Below, one piece after another: positions 1 to 11,786 of a stretch of DNA of 64,000 nucleotides (position 1 is its first letter; each line of letters begins with the position of its first letter). The DNA is taken from the NCBI RefSeq assembly GCF_024166365.1, contig NC_064839.1:33306378-33370377 (forward strand). Direction: 5' to 3'. This stretch comes from Elephas maximus indicus (taxonomy: Eukaryota; Chordata; Mammalia; Proboscidea; Elephantidae). The position numbers and the translations under genes are program-made. The notes beneath the pieces are model-generated. The model searched no databases and was not told the origin of the DNA. It saw only the letters and a program-made list of their open reading frames with translations.

Positions 1-292
1 TGTTTGTTATGGTAATGAGATAGAAGTAGTGTAGGGTGTATCTTGAGTCAATCTCTTTTGAGATATAAAGGAAATTAAGTAAACAGAAAAATCAGAGATG
101 GGGGAAGACACAGGCCAAGCCACATGATGACTGCCCAGGAGCAGAAGCTCAGAAGAGACAAGGGCTTTCCTCCAGAGCCAACAGAGAGAGAAAGCCTTCC
201 CCTAGAGCTGGCACCCTAAATTTGGACGTCTAGCCTCCTAAACTGTGAGAAAATAAATTTCTGTTTGTTAAAGCCACCCACTTGTGGTACTA
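1..292 (+). mobile_element. MaLR-type LTR fossil, 3' part
   Basis: The 3' half of an LTR of the same family as the copies near 15070 and 20279. Shared landmarks are TTGAGTCAATCTCTTTTGAG, the AATAAATTTCTGTTTGTTAA poly(A) region and the AAAGCCACCCACTTGTG end. The rest may lie left of the window. It is an old, degraded ERVL-MaLR relative with no coding parts here. Confidence 0.8.
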
Positions 293-302
293 ATGAGACA
301 CC

Positions 303-425
303 ATCTTATAGATGTGAAAACTCAAGCCCAGAGAGGTTAAGCAGCTAGCTTCAGGTCACACAGCCCGTGATGCTGGGTGCCAAGCCCAGGTCTGTCTGAG
401 TCCACAGCTCAGGCCCATTCCATCC
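303..425 (+). mobile_element. MIR SINE fragment
   Basis: The stretch from ATAGATGTGAAAACTCAAGC through AGAGAGGTTAAGCAGC to GGTCACACAGC is the recognisable core of an ancient mammalian-wide MIR element. It lies directly after the LTR fossil. Confidence 0.75.
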
Positions 426-3079
426 CTCTGCATGAAGACATGCGTATACTTGGAATGGAAATGTTTAAAAAATACAAGGAACTGTAGTTTTGATGTTAGA
501 GTCTCCAGGCTACAGGGCTTCAGCCTGGCCCACTGGCCTTGTGCATAATATAAGCTAAGTCGGAAGCATGATTCTGCCTGTTGGTGCAGCATTGGATATC
601 TTTTGTCTCAAGCAATGTTCACAGGGATTCCTATGAGGTAGGCAGGGCAGGAATAGTCACTTCATTGTAGAGCATTCACTGTACTTCGGAAAGGGGAAGT
701 GATATCCGCCCAAGGTCACTTGACAAGTGAGGTGTGGCTGTGCAAGCTGTTCATGCCCTCCTCCCTGGGCCCTTCACTGTCCCCTCCCCCCCACACTCCC
801 TGCACTGTCTCCCATAAACAGCAAAAACCAGGAGCCACCTATGCCAGAGAGACCAAAGAGTAAACGCCTAAGCAGAGAAACCAAATTTATCTTTAAAGCA
901 GACCGTAACTGAGGCTGGGATCACCTGAACGGGGGCATCTACTCTTCCAGGTTGACCAGAGTGGAAGGTCTGCCAGGACAATCAGTTTCACCTGAGAAGG
1001 GCAGACTCCATTGTGCTCCTCCCACCTGCCTGAGTTCCCAGCAGCCAGAGCAGGAGAGCTGAAGACAGGATGCAGGAAGGAAAGAACTGGATCAACTTTT
1101 ATTTGGTTGTTAAACGGCAACACACACTTTAATTCTTTTGAAGGGTACAAAGGAGTAGGCAGTAAAAAGTGTCTTTCCCACCCCCATTCCGCACCCTCCC
1201 TCCCCCACTCCTCGGTCAGATCTCCTCCCAGGAGGCAAACACTACCTTCTCTTATGTTCTTCCTTCCAGAAAGAGTCCTTGCATATATATATGCAAATAA
1301 GAATCAAATTAAAATCCACTTCCTCCCCTCCCTGTAATTTTAGACAACAATGTTGAACAAGGGAATCAGCAGACTGTCATTCATTGCGCATCTTCTACCC
1401 CAATACTCAACCCCTCTGAGCCTTGCTGTCCTCATCTATAAAATGGGATGAAAATCCCTCCCAGGGTTACTACGTCGATGAAGCTGGTCACAAAACTATA
1501 TGAATAATCTCGATTTTATTTCTGTTAAATACTATAAATAAATATGGAAAAGGCCTGGGTCGTTGTGAGGAGGAAGTGGGCCAAAGGAGTAGACACATCT
1601 GAGCCCATTCCCAGGTTCCTAAGAGTGTCAGGATGCCCCCAGAAGAATGGTAGCTGGTGGTCTGAAGATGACATTCCTGGCTTGGAGGCCTGGGCCTTGA
1701 TACTGTTGTAATCTATCACATGCTGGTCCTGGGGATCACCCCATGCATCTCTGTTCTGAGTCCCTTGCGCCCAACCCAGGATCAGATTTATATTAAGGGT
1801 CCCTTACCACTTCTGAGCCAGAGACAGGCACCTCAGCAGGGCTAAGAAGTCACTGACATCAGCCCAGCCAACCAGTCATCAATCTGCACAACTCTATCTG
1901 GGGCTCTGGAGTTCAGGGCCTGGGAGAGGGAGATAGAGACAGGCACAGAGATGTGGGGCAGCCAGGCAGATGGGATGCCAGACTCCTTGACAAAGTCAAT
2001 CACATGCAGGGCCTGACTGACCATCCCTTCTACTCTTGCTGGGTACAGGGTCCCAGGTGGGATCCTTTGTCTGTCCACCCATCCACCCACCTGTCTTCAA
2101 AAAACAGCCTGCTAAAGCCTAGCCAAAGACAAGCCCTGCCCTTGGCACAGGGCGACATCCTAAGATGAATCAGATTGGGCTGGCTGGAGCCAGTGGGTGG
2201 AAAGCAGAGGAAGTCCCAGGTAGAGGGCGCAACAAGGACCAGGACTCGCTGGTGGGAAAATGCTGGGCCAAGGCAGGCACCGATATGGAGTGCAGGGTGG
2301 AGGGCTTGAGCTGCCTGCAGATGTGCTGAAGGTCATACAGCATCAAGGAGAAGAAGGACAAATGGTGGTCTGTAAAGGAATAGGCAGAGTCCCTGATGAT
2401 AACACTGGAGAGAATGAGAGGGGAGTGGGCGGCAGGCCTCAAACCTGGTTCTGTGGGCAAGTCAGTTGGTGTCTGTTCCCATACCCACTGGTTGATGTCA
2501 CCTGCCCCCACTTCCCCTTTGGGGGCCCTGCTTCCACCTGGGTAAGAGGTTTGGATTGCTCTCACTCTCCCCCACTAGTCCTGACGGAATGCCTCTATGC
2601 CAGGGCTCCCAGACCCCCCACACTCATTGGACCCCCTTGCCCTGAGACTCAAGGGGAAATGGTAAAGAGTGCAGTGTTTGGATGAGACAGACTGGGTGTG
2701 AATCCTTCACTGCCTTGCTGGATGACCTTGGACAGAGAACTTCATCTCTCTGGGCCCCAGGAAGGTCTGGAGTACCTAACGTTGTAGGGTAGCTGAGAGG
2801 GTTAAACGAGAGGAAGGCCCAGCACCTGCCTGGCACACAGGGAAAGCTCCAGCTCTGGTCATTGGTGGTCAGTGCCATTAGGGTTTAGAGCCCAGGTCCC
2901 AGGTGGCGGAATTCAAGGCTCTGGGACAACCCTGGGAAGGGGAGGGGGCATGGAGGAACGGTGCCAGACCACAGCACGAGGCAGAGACTCATGTCTCAGC
3001 GCCCATCCACTTGCTGGGCAAAGAAGGGAGAGTCATCGCCAGGTGGGTGGTGTGGGGGGAGAGGCTTATCTCCCCCTGA
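426..3079. other. Intergenic DNA upstream of CA7 with old repeat remnants
   Basis: I see no exon here. MIR-like pieces lie near 610-735, 1385-1500 (ATAAAATGGGATGAAAATCC) and 2684-2850 (TGGATGACCTTGGACAGAG). An older LINE-like piece spans roughly 1090-1330, with CAGGAGGCAAACACTACC and a TTCCAGAAAGAGTCC tail. The rest looks unique and GC-moderate until the CA7 island begins. In human, NAE1 lies on this side, but none of it is visible here. Confidence 0.55.
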
Positions 3080-3860
3080 CCCCCCATCTCGAAGGCTCCC
3101 GACTCAACGCCCGGACGGCGGCGGGGGTGGGGCAAGGCAGGCTTCTCTCGCCCCGTTGGTGGGGTGGGGGGGCGGGTCCCCTGGAAACTGCTCCTCCCGC
3201 CCGCCGCCGCTTTAAGAGGCTGCTCTGCGCTGCAAGCCGGGCCGGAGTCGCAGTCCAAGCGAGCGGAACCGAGAGCCGAGCGGACAGGTGCACTGCTGCG
3301 GGGACGGGAACGGCATGACCGGCCACCACGGCTGGGGCTACGGCCAGGACGACGGTAGGCGCAGACCCTAGCCCACCCCAACCCTCTAGATCTCGCCCCA
3401 GATCCTCACTTCCAGCTGAGGATACTGGACCCGCAGGACCCCACCTCCGGCCGGACTGGGACCCCCCCCCCCCCCAGTCCAGCCTTGGGAGCGCGGCCCA
3501 CCCAGCCGGCTCAAGCACTGGCTCCCCTGTGCTTGGCGCAAAGTCCGCTCGGCGCCCCGGTTGGACTGCCGCGAGCGAGCGACCAGGAGGCTGAGCGCGT
3601 CCTGCCGCCTCCTACGCGCAGCCCCTGACTGCCGAGCTCGCTCCGACCCTCGCGCTCACTCACCCGAGGTGGAGGTGTTCCCCGGCGGCTAGGGCGGAAC
3701 GCTGTGCGCCGGTGTCTGTGCGGGGAGCGCGCACCGCATGTAGCGGGGACCTCGGGGAAGCTGGTCTCCGCGTGGTCAAGGGCTCGTTGTCCCCGGGAGA
3801 GAGTTGCCCCGCGGAAGTGTCCGAGCACCTTGTTGTGTCGTGAGGGCATGGGGCAGTTGG
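3080..3860 (+). promoter_or_regulatory. CA7: CA7 promoter and CpG island
   Basis: A CpG-rich block surrounds the first CA7 exon, unlike the AT-richer flanks. A TATA-like TTTAAG sits at 3211-3216, about 100 bases before the start codon, next to C-rich GC-box-like sequence at 3194-3209. Transcription probably begins near 3235-3245, which would give a short 5' leader. The splice donor GGTAGGC follows at 3354. The exact start site is inference; the base composition and position are seen directly. Confidence 0.75.
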
Positions 3861-6800
3861 GGGCGCATGCATGTGTGTGAGTGATCACTCAGAGCAGGGT
3901 GTCTGAGTACGTCCGGGTGGGAGCCGTGAGAACCTGTGGGCCACACGGGCCTCCTAGTCTTGATCCTACCTCAGTTTCCTTAGGGTGCAGTGGAAGACAG
4001 AAGAGGCAGAAGGTGAGAGCCAGATGACTTGAGTGTGGGTCTAGGGCAGGTCAACTCCATTTGGGGGCTATTTCTCACCAAGTAGGGCAGGGAGAGTTGG
4101 GGAGGGCCCAGTCCTGGGGCATTTTCCCTCATTCCCCGAAGGACCCAAGATCCAGGCTTACAGGAGGATCCTGGAAACCCAGGCAGTACAGGTGGGGGTG
4201 GGAAGAAGAGAAAGTGCTAGGGGGAGAAGCATCCCCAGCCCTCTTTCTCTGAAAAAAAGGCAGTTACTCTGAGGGGGGATGGTTGGGCTGAAGTCTGGGG
4301 GGTTAGTAGTTTGCAATGGGCCATAGGGAATCAGTGAGGTGCTATGGAGACTCTGGCCCCTTCTGGGGCCCCAGGAACACAGGAGCATATTTGAGGGAGG
4401 AAACTCCAGATCTTCAGGGCATGCAGGAGCTGGAAAGAGGAAAAAGGCATTCAGAGAATGGCAACAGAGAGGCACAGAGATGGAGAGAGGCAAAGAAAAA
4501 GCAGGTTGACAGAGCCCATAGAAGATCATCCCGCCTCCCCCTGCACTTGCATGCACAGCTCTGAGCCAGCTTCCAGGTGCTATCCCTGGAGTCCTCAACT
4601 CCAGCTGTCCTTGCTAGTCCTGCCCACAAGCTCTGAACATCCAGTGTCCTGCATGGCCCTGCCCCAGCCAACCTGAGTGGCTCAGTCTAGGGGCAATGAG
4701 GAAAGGAAGGACAGAGGACAGAGGTGCTGGCATGTGGTCGTGCTCACAGGGCTTCAAAAATAACCCAGTGGGGCTGGGCCGCGATTCTGAGTCATCCATT
4801 GGGGACACTGCTCTGTCGGCACCTGCTGCTGTTTTCCCAGGAAAACTTAAGAAGCCAAAAAGGGGGAGAAGCACCAGCCGGCAGTGACTCTAAAAATAGG
4901 CTGCATCTCAGGATGTTCCCCAGGGAGATGCGGAGCCTCTCAGCTGCAGATGGAGCCTCTGGGAGGCAGGTGGTGGGTGCCCGTGGGCGTGGGTGTGCAG
5001 GTGTGGGTGTGCACGGGCATGTATTTTGCTATGGGCCCTTCATGCAGACCTGGGTTTGCAACAGGGGTGTTTGCGTGTGAGGGTGCATATGCATGTGCCA
5101 AATGCGGTCGGCAGGGCTGTGTGTGTTTGTGCACATGCGTGTTGCTGGGCCTGGCGAGCCCAGGTCACTGTGCACCCATGTGCTCCCATACAGGGATCTC
5201 TCTGGACCTGTAAGCATGTGCCTGGGGAGGGCACCTGGGGGCAGTACATGCACATGCTGTGTGTTTACACCAATGCTTAAGTGTGCATTTGCGCACCCAC
5301 ATGTGTGCATACAGGGCCCTCAGTTCCCTCATCTGTGAAATGGTTATCATGGTAGTTTCTGCTTCACAGGGTGGTTGTGAGAAGTCAGTGAACAAATGCG
5401 TGTGACAGAGTGAAAGCTAGGCTGACGTGAGCTTTTGTTATTATTATCCCAAACACCAACACTAAAGCTCTCCGGGTGCAGGAAGAGGCCAGGTACCTCA
5501 GAGGACTGGGCGCCTCCCTGAGTGTGTGTTGGACGTTGGGGGGACTCACTACCCATCACCACTCCTGAGCTTGTAGCTGTGTTATGCTCCCTTCCATGCA
5601 TTGCCTGTCTGGGCTCACTAAGAGCCCTGGGAGGTGAGTTTTAATGAGACCATTTCACAGACAAGGAAATGCCGGTGAGCAACTCCTGCCGAAAAGCAAG
5701 ACAAGAAGGCAAGAAGGGACAAGAACTGGATAAATGGACACAGGGAACCTGGAGTGAAAAGGGGAAGTGTGCTGTCACATAGTAGGGACTGCAATCAATG
5801 TCACAAAGCAGTATGAGAAATTAACTTGAGCTGTAAACTTCCACCTAAAGCACAATAAAATAAGAAAAAGAAAATGGAGGCTGAGAGGGGAGGTGGCAGC
5901 GCTGGGATTGGAGCTCCAGGCTGCACAGCCCCAAAGCAGGGCTCCCCTCTGAAACGATGCCAGGGAGACCAGCCCCTGTGTGTGCCCTCAGCCTGCAGTT
6001 CGGAGATCTGAGCTGGCCTGAGCCCTCCAACCCCCCACCTGCAGGCCCCTCACAGTGGCACAAGCTGTATCCCATTGCCCAGGGCGACCGCCAGTCACCC
6101 ATCAACATCGTGTCAAGCCAGGCTGTGTACTCACCCAGCCTGCAGCCACTGGAGCTTTCCTACGAGGCCTGCACGTCCCTCAGTATCACCAACAATGGCC
6201 ACTCTGTCCAAGTGGACTTCAATGACAGCGATGACCGCACTGGTGAGTGTCCCCTGCCAGGACCTGGCATACCACCCCCCCATCCTAACCTTGGTTGAAC
6301 AGCTCAGGAGGCACAGCATGCTGTGGTGGGAAAGGGGGGGCTTCCCTCTTACCAGCTGTGAAGTCTTGGGCTGAGCCTCAGTCTCCGTATCCATAGAATG
6401 GGAGCAATAAGACCCAGTCTCTAGGGTCATGGAGAGGAAAAATGAAAAAGTGAAATGATGTTTGGCATACAGCAGATGCTCAAGAAATACTGATTGCCTA
6501 CCTTTTCTTCCATTTAGTGCTTTAGGTTGGGTTTGTTTTTGCTCACTGCCCCATCACTGACCCATGCAGCCAAAGGCTAAACCCTCCTCTCTGTGCAATA
6601 TGGCCAGGCCCAGCAGGGAGTGAAAGAAATGGCCTGAGTGCCAGGTCTCTGGCTAAGGTCTCAGGCAGCTCATTTTTTCCTCTGAAAAATCCACTTCTCA
6701 GATGGGCAAGTGAAGGCTTAAGGAGCTGGGAAGTGTCAGGACCAGCCTGGTCCGGCTCCAAAATTCTCTCTGCCCAACCCACACACAACCTCAAGGTCCC

Positions 6801-9800
6801 AACTAGGTTGGTTCAGAGAGAGGCCAGGGGGAACTCACAATAGCTTTTTCGGAGGCCTCTTTGTGCTGGGATTAGAGTCCAGGTTCTTACATGATAAATT
6901 CTTGAGCAGAGGCCTCAGGAGTGATCCTTATGAAGGGATTTTGTCCTTATGACCGAATCTTTCGGGGGTGGAACGGGGAGAGGAGGGAACATGCTACAAC
7001 TTCTTGTGTAAATACCAAATACACACTGAAAGAAATTAAGTTTCAAATAGGAAATCCAAAGGCAGAGAAAAGGGGAAGCCAGAACTTTAATGATGAAGGT
7101 AATCTTAATCACTTAGCCCTGAGTTCCCTAGTAGGCTAGGAAAAAAAGGAAAGAGGATCAGTTCTAGTTCTGCTGCAAGAGGGAGGAAGTCCAACAGGTC
7201 CTCAGGAGAGAGACAAAACATTTCCTGGTACTGAATTCTAAGAAAAGCCTCTCATCCAGAGCTTTGAGGATAGGACCTGGCATCCTAGATAACCCTACAT
7301 GATGGCTTATGAAGGATCGGTTTTCAGATGGCTGTCCCTTCTAACACTGAATGGGCGCTGAGTGCTCAACTCAGGTATCATTAGCTCAGTGAGGGCAACT
7401 GTGTTGGGGGCAGGGCCAAGGGACGTGCCTCTACACCACTAATTATCCAGCCTGGAACAATCCAGAATGCCCAGGCCTGATGGGGCAAGGAGCCAGTGGA
7501 AAGAGGCTCAGAGGTGAGAAAATTAGGGCTCCGCCATTCACTGGCTGTGTGGACTCAGGCAGGATACCCACCTACTCCGGCCTCAGTCCCACATCTGTCC
7601 AGTAGGGATAACAATGTGGCCCCCCTCAGGGTTGCTGTGGGGGTTAAATGGGTTAACGCAAGCAGAGTGCTGGAGACACGGTGAGTGCACAGTGAATGAC
7701 AGCAAGTCCTGTGGTCAGGACAGAGGGCAGAGGCTGAGGGAGCTGGGCTCAAGGGTCCAAGAGGGAGTTCCCTCTCAGGCAGACCTCACTATGGGGTCCC
7801 GGTAGGGTATGCTCAGAGGGGCAAGCTCCCTCATGCTATATCAGGGAGCTTCCCCTCCAGGCCCAGGTGGTCCTGCCTCCCCAGGATGGGGTGGCCTGAT
7901 TGGGGCCCTGCCCAGGGCCACAACCCCCAGACTTCCTTTGTTACCTAGACAGGCACTGCTTCTCAGATAAGGCAGGGCAGCAAAGAGGGCCTCTGGGCTG
8001 CCCTGTCCTCCTCCTCAAGGGGCTCACAAGGAATGAGGCCCTGCCCTGGTCACCCATGGTAGAGGGGCCCAGTGGAACTCTGAGCCTGGGGCTGTCACCT
8101 GATCCAGAGGCTCACATTCAGGCCCAACTGGGGTGCCCTTACTGCCAGATCCCTTTCAACTGGAGATAAAATCAGTCCCAGGAGGCCGTGTGCATGGCCC
8201 CAGCTCACTGGAAATTGGGGTGGGAAAGCCACAAAACCAGTATAAGCAGGAGTCCCCCTGAAGAGGTCATTGGTAGGTGGGAGGACACTGGAGGGACCTG
8301 GGCCTGGCCAGGAGAGTGGGACCCCTACAGCCTCTTCCTCTGGGGTAACACTGTCCTGGGGGCCCCATTTATTCCTCTCCATTCCATTTGTTCCAACATT
8401 CTGGTAGAGGCAGTGCTTCCTAGTGATTAGGGACTTGGGCTTTGCACTCAGCGGACACAGGCTTATATCCTAGCTCAATGCCTTGCTATGCGACCTTGGG
8501 CAGATACCTTGCCCTCTCTGTGCCTCAGTTTTCTCCTTTATTTAAAAAAAAAAAAAAAAAAAAACCCATTGCCGTTGAGTCGATTCCAACTTATAGCAAC
8601 CCTGTAGGACAGAGTAGAATTGCCACATAAAATTTCCAAGGAGAGGCTGATGGATTCGAACTGATGACCTTTTGGTTGGCAGCCAAGCTGCTCTTAACTA
8701 CTATGCTACCTGAGGTTAAAGAGGTTCTGTCCTTTTGGGCTACTATGACGACTAAACAAGATAATTCTTTGTACCCAGAACTGGGTCAGGGCTCCCAGTA
8801 CGGAAGGCCTATTGTTAGTGGTGATAGAAACCTGGAAGGTGAAGGCCTAGCCTCCATGGGAAATTGGGCAGGAGTAAGGACAGCCAGATGGAGAGGTGTT
8901 CTCTGTGGGTCCCAGATTTCTTCCCTGGCCCAACTAAGAATGTAGGCAGCTGAGTGGAGACTGACCCAAGTCAAGTCAGCCCAACACATTTTCCAAATGA
9001 AGAATTTATCCCCCTCCTGAACTGCCGCCCTGGTCCTGGCACTGCTGCCAGCTGGGCGTGTGGATCCTCTCACATCAATGCCACCCTGCCCCGCTTCTGC
9101 CCTCAGTGGTGACTGGGGGCCCCCTGGATGGGCCCTACCGGCTCAAGCAGTTCCACTTCCACTGGGGCAAGAAGCACGGCGTGGGCTCTGAGCACACAGT
9201 GGACGGCAAGTCATTCCCTAGTGAGGTAAGGGCCCTCACCCTCCTGAATCCTCTGCTACTTGGGGAAGGAGTGGGGCACTGGGCCATCAGGGGCATGAGG
9301 GGTACCTGGTGTGGGGTTCTGGGGAGGGTGAGGAGACCACCCAGGGACCTGGGAGAGAGGGCCCTTCATCCCACTCTACCTACTGCTCTCCTGGTCTTTA
9401 TGCCGGAAGGAGTTTCCTGAAGGGAAATCCAGTCCCACAGCACCCTTGCTGACAATCCCTCAAGGACTCTCCACCATTAGTAATTTCTCAGCCAGACATT
9501 CAAGGCCCTATTTGAACTGGCCTTTCCCAGCCTCATCTTCCCTCTGACCTTTCCCCATAGAGACTCACGTGTGATGAATCCCCTCCCCACACCTGGCTCC
9601 TTCATACCTCTAGGCTTTCGCCTTTGCTTTTCTCCCTGGAGTGCCTTTCCACAAGGGCTCCATCTGATAACCCCTACTTATTCTTTGGATTCAGCTGCAG
9701 GCACCACTTCCTCAGAGGGGAGCCACCAAGCATGACCATTATCTATTTCACAGCTAGTCAGGGCCTGAACCAGATTCCTCTGAATCCCCTGAGGCTCAGG

Positions 9801-11786
9801 AAAGGGTTGGGCCCAGAGCAGGGTGGATCCTACTGTGGATCTCCTGGGCTCCCCTGGGTTCCCCTGGGTTCCCCTGGCCTCCCCTGGCCTCCCCTGGCCT
9901 CCCCTGGGCTCCCCTGGCCTCCCCTGGGCTCCCCTGGCCTCCCCTGGGCTCCCCAGGACCCCAGTGCAAAGGTGCCAGATGTCTGGTGGGAGTGAGGAAA
10001 GCCTGACTCAGAGCCCCCACTGCCCTTGGAGGTGCTGATCACTGGCTTGGCCCATTGCTGCTCCTGTAGCTGCACCTCGTTCATTGGAATGCCAAGAAGT
10101 ACGGCACCTTTGGGGAGGCAGCCTCAGCACCCGACGGCCTGGCTGTGATTGGTGTCTTCTTGGAGGTGAGTGGTCACTACCTGGAACCAAGAGGGGCGTG
10201 AGAGGGCTGGCACTGCCCCCAGTTCCAGATCACAGTTAGTGTTGGGCTCACATTGCCCTCTCCTTCGCAGACAGGGGACGAGCACCCCAGTATGAACCGC
10301 CTAACAGATGCGCTCTACATGGTCCGGTTTAAGGTGAGACCAGGAGAGGTGAGAACAGCCTGGTGGGGAGGGTGGAAGAAGCAGCATCACAGAATAGGCC
10401 TATCCACTCCTCCATTCTAGCAGCAAACCCTTGCTGAGAGGAAGGGTGCAGGTCAGCACCTGCAGTGCTCCTACGGCTGACTCCTCTTCATCTAGGTCAG
10501 TGGCTTCTTAGGTGCCCAGCCTGCAGCCTGGCTGGGTGTAGGATTAATTGTACCTTGTCACATTAGTGGAAACCCTGGTGGCATAACGGTTAAGTGCTAC
10601 GGCTGCTAACCAAAGGGTTGGCAGTTCAAATCCGCCAGGTGCTCCTTGGAAACTCTATGGAGTGGTTCTACTCTGTCCTATGAGTCGGAATCAACTCGAC
10701 GGCACTGGGTTTGGTTTTTTTTTTTTTTTTTGGTTCGTCACATTAATGGCGGGCTGGCAGGCAGAGCCCAGAGCTTAGGGAGCAGGCAGCTGAGGACAAG
10801 GGAGAGGACATGGAGGCCAGCAAGCTCTAGGAGTCGAAACTTTTACAATACAAGCCAGCAAGTGGAGGGAGCCTGGCTCAGGCTGGAAGATGGTATCTGG
10901 GATAACAAACATTTGCCCAGGATTTGCATCAGTGGACCAAGGAGAGGCCAAAATCCAGCCAACAGAAATGGGTGGGGAAGCTGCTGGTCTGTCCTGATGG
11001 GAGGTCTGTGCTGATTTGGGGGTCCCCCCACCCTGCCCCAGGGCACCAAGGCCCAGTTCAGCTGCTTCAACCCCAAGTGCCTCCTGCCTACCAACCGGCA
11101 ATACTGGACCTACCCCGGCTCCCTGACGACACCCCCGCTGAGTGAGAGCGTCACCTGGATTGTGCTCCGGGAGCCCATCAGTGTCTCTGAGAGGCAGGTG
11201 GGTCCTCCCAGGCCCCCAGGCAGAAAGGAGCTGCACTCAGGCCACCCTGAGTGGTGCAACTCTCCCACCACAGCCCGAGGTCCCACCGTCAAGGCCGCAC
11301 AACTATGGCTAACAAATGTTTGGATTCTTGGCTGGCAGGCAACTTAATTCTTAGTCATTAGGACCTAAGCACAGGCCAGGAAGGGAGACCCCTAGGTCCT
11401 GGGAAGGATCTAATAAGTCTTAGAAGCAATTGGAACTGGAACTGGGTGGAACAGACTCCCAATTCAGAGGCCTCTTAGTAAGTAACTGAGGTTGGGGGCC
11501 CAAAGAGGAGCATGACTAGCGAGGAGTAGGGACAAATCTTAGGGGAAAGAGGAGGGAGGGACAGAGCTGGCTTGGGCAGGGTATACTAGATGATGCATCT
11601 GGGGTCAGAGAGGACCCCAGCATGCCCCATTCTGCCCTGAGCATCCTCCTCTGCCTCCTCAAGATGGAGAAGTTCCGGAGCCTGCTTTTCACCTCAGAGG
11701 ATGATGAGAGGATCCACATGGTGAACAACTTCCGGCCACCACAGCCACTAAAGGGCCGTGTGGTCAAGGCCTCCTTCCGGGCCTGA
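3315..11786 (+). CDS. CA7: Carbonic anhydrase VII, seven coding exons, complete
   Basis: Cytosolic alpha-carbonic anhydrase, which interconverts CO2 and bicarbonate; in other mammals it is strong in neurons and muscle. Coding exons are 3315-3354, 6045-6242, 9107-9225, 10070-10165, 10271-10333, 11042-11197 and 11664-11786. All introns are GT-AG and the phases join into 264 codons plus TGA, the same length as human CA7. The protein starts [13 protein letters not shown] and has no signal peptide or membrane segment. Zinc ligands are His96 and His98 in the FHFHWG motif and His121 in ELHLVHW. The proton-shuttle His66 lies in NNGHSVQV, and the LTTPP loop near residues 200-204 carries the catalytic threonine. 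The start lies in a CpG island with a good context. One oddity: the second reactive cysteine of human CA7 (PICIS) reads PISVS here. Identity is near certain from continuous similarity to the remembered human protein. Confidence 0.97.
4975..5300. repeat. GT-rich low-complexity tract in CA7 intron 1
   Basis: Irregular GTGTG/GTGGG/GCATGTG repeats run for about 320 bases, with no clean repeat unit. The alternating purine-pyrimidine stretches could adopt Z-DNA, but that is inference. No exon is visible inside. Confidence 0.6.
5305..5415 (+). mobile_element. MIR SINE fragment in CA7 intron 1
   Basis: TCCCTCATCTGTGAAATGG followed by CACAGGGTGGTTGTGAGAA is typical MIR 3' half sequence. Confidence 0.7.
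5728..5872 (+). mobile_element. L1 3' end fragment in CA7 intron 1
   Basis: It contains AATGGACACAGGGAACCTGG, a GTGTGCTGTC block and the terminal CTAAAGCACAATAAAATAAG. These are the same landmarks as the end of the L1 at 18810-18965. It is a heavily 5'-truncated copy of about 145 bases. Confidence 0.75.
6335..6510 (+). mobile_element. MIR SINE in CA7 intron 2
   Basis: ACCAGCTGTGAAGTCTTGGG, then AGAATGGGAGCAATAAGACC and GCATACAGCAGATGCTCAAG, follow the MIR consensus from the core to the 3' end. Confidence 0.75.
7530..7700 (+). mobile_element. MIR SINE in CA7 intron 2
   Basis: CACTGGCTGTGTGGACTCAG, CCAGTAGGGATAACAATG and GGGTTGCTGTGGGGGTTAAA trace an old MIR copy. Confidence 0.7.
8405..8790 (+). 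mobile_element. MIR SINE split by an AfroSINE in CA7 intron 2
   Basis: The left part (8405-8540) carries TATGCGACCTTGGGCAGATA and CTCAGTTTTCTCCTTTA. The right part (about 8716-8790) resumes with AAGAGGTTCTGTCC, GACGACTAAACAAGATAA and continues the MIR 3' half. An AfroSINE on the opposite strand lies between them, so the MIR is the older insertion. Confidence 0.65.
8541..8715 (-). mobile_element. AfroSINE in CA7 intron 2
   Basis: On the minus strand the copy runs from the tRNA-like head (complement of TAACTACTATGCTACC near 8695-8710) through the box B region to a tail ending in a run of 21 A/T bases at 8541-8563. CCGTTGAGTCGATTCCAACT is the RTE-like tail. It is nearly full length. Confidence 0.85.
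9440..9770 (+). mobile_element. L2-like LINE remnant in CA7 intron 3
   Basis: GGCTTTCGCCTTTGCTTTTC, CTGGAGTGCCTTTCC and the CAGGCACCACTTCCTCAG block resemble the 3' end of ancient L2 LINEs. It is degraded and its edges are approximate. Confidence 0.5.
9841..9957. repeat. Decamer minisatellite in CA7 intron 3
   Basis: About twelve head-to-tail copies of a 10-base unit, CTCCCCTGGG or CTCCCCTGGC, with only a few variants (GGTT, GGCC, GGGC). On the minus strand each unit gives GGGG separated by six bases, so many overlapping G-quadruplex motifs are possible. The array ends about 110 bases before exon 4. Confidence 0.9.
10557..10747 (+). mobile_element. AfroSINE with target duplication in CA7 intron 5
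   Basis: The body at 10568-10736 reads from GGAAACCCTGGTGGCATAAC through the box B (GGCAGTTCAAATCCGCC) to TCGACGGCACTGGGTTTGG and a T-rich tail. Flanking copies of GTCACATTART (10557-10567 and 10737-10747) differ by one base, so this insertion is fairly young. Confidence 0.9.

Noticed and set aside
2872-3518. Several overlapping open frames of 80-150 codons in the CA7 CpG island
   Set aside because: GC-rich DNA gives few stops by chance; the frames overlap on both strands and show no domain or similarity.
9841-9957. CRISPR-like array
   Set aside because: Units are 10 bases with no spacers, in mammalian intronic DNA.
9796-10084. Collagen-like Gly-Pro-Gly repeat protein on the minus strand
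   Set aside because: It is the translation of the decamer minisatellite inside a CA7 intron.
10568-10736. A functional tRNA gene
   Set aside because: Box A/B-like sequence is present, but it belongs to a tRNA-derived AfroSINE; no cloverleaf with proper ends can be drawn.
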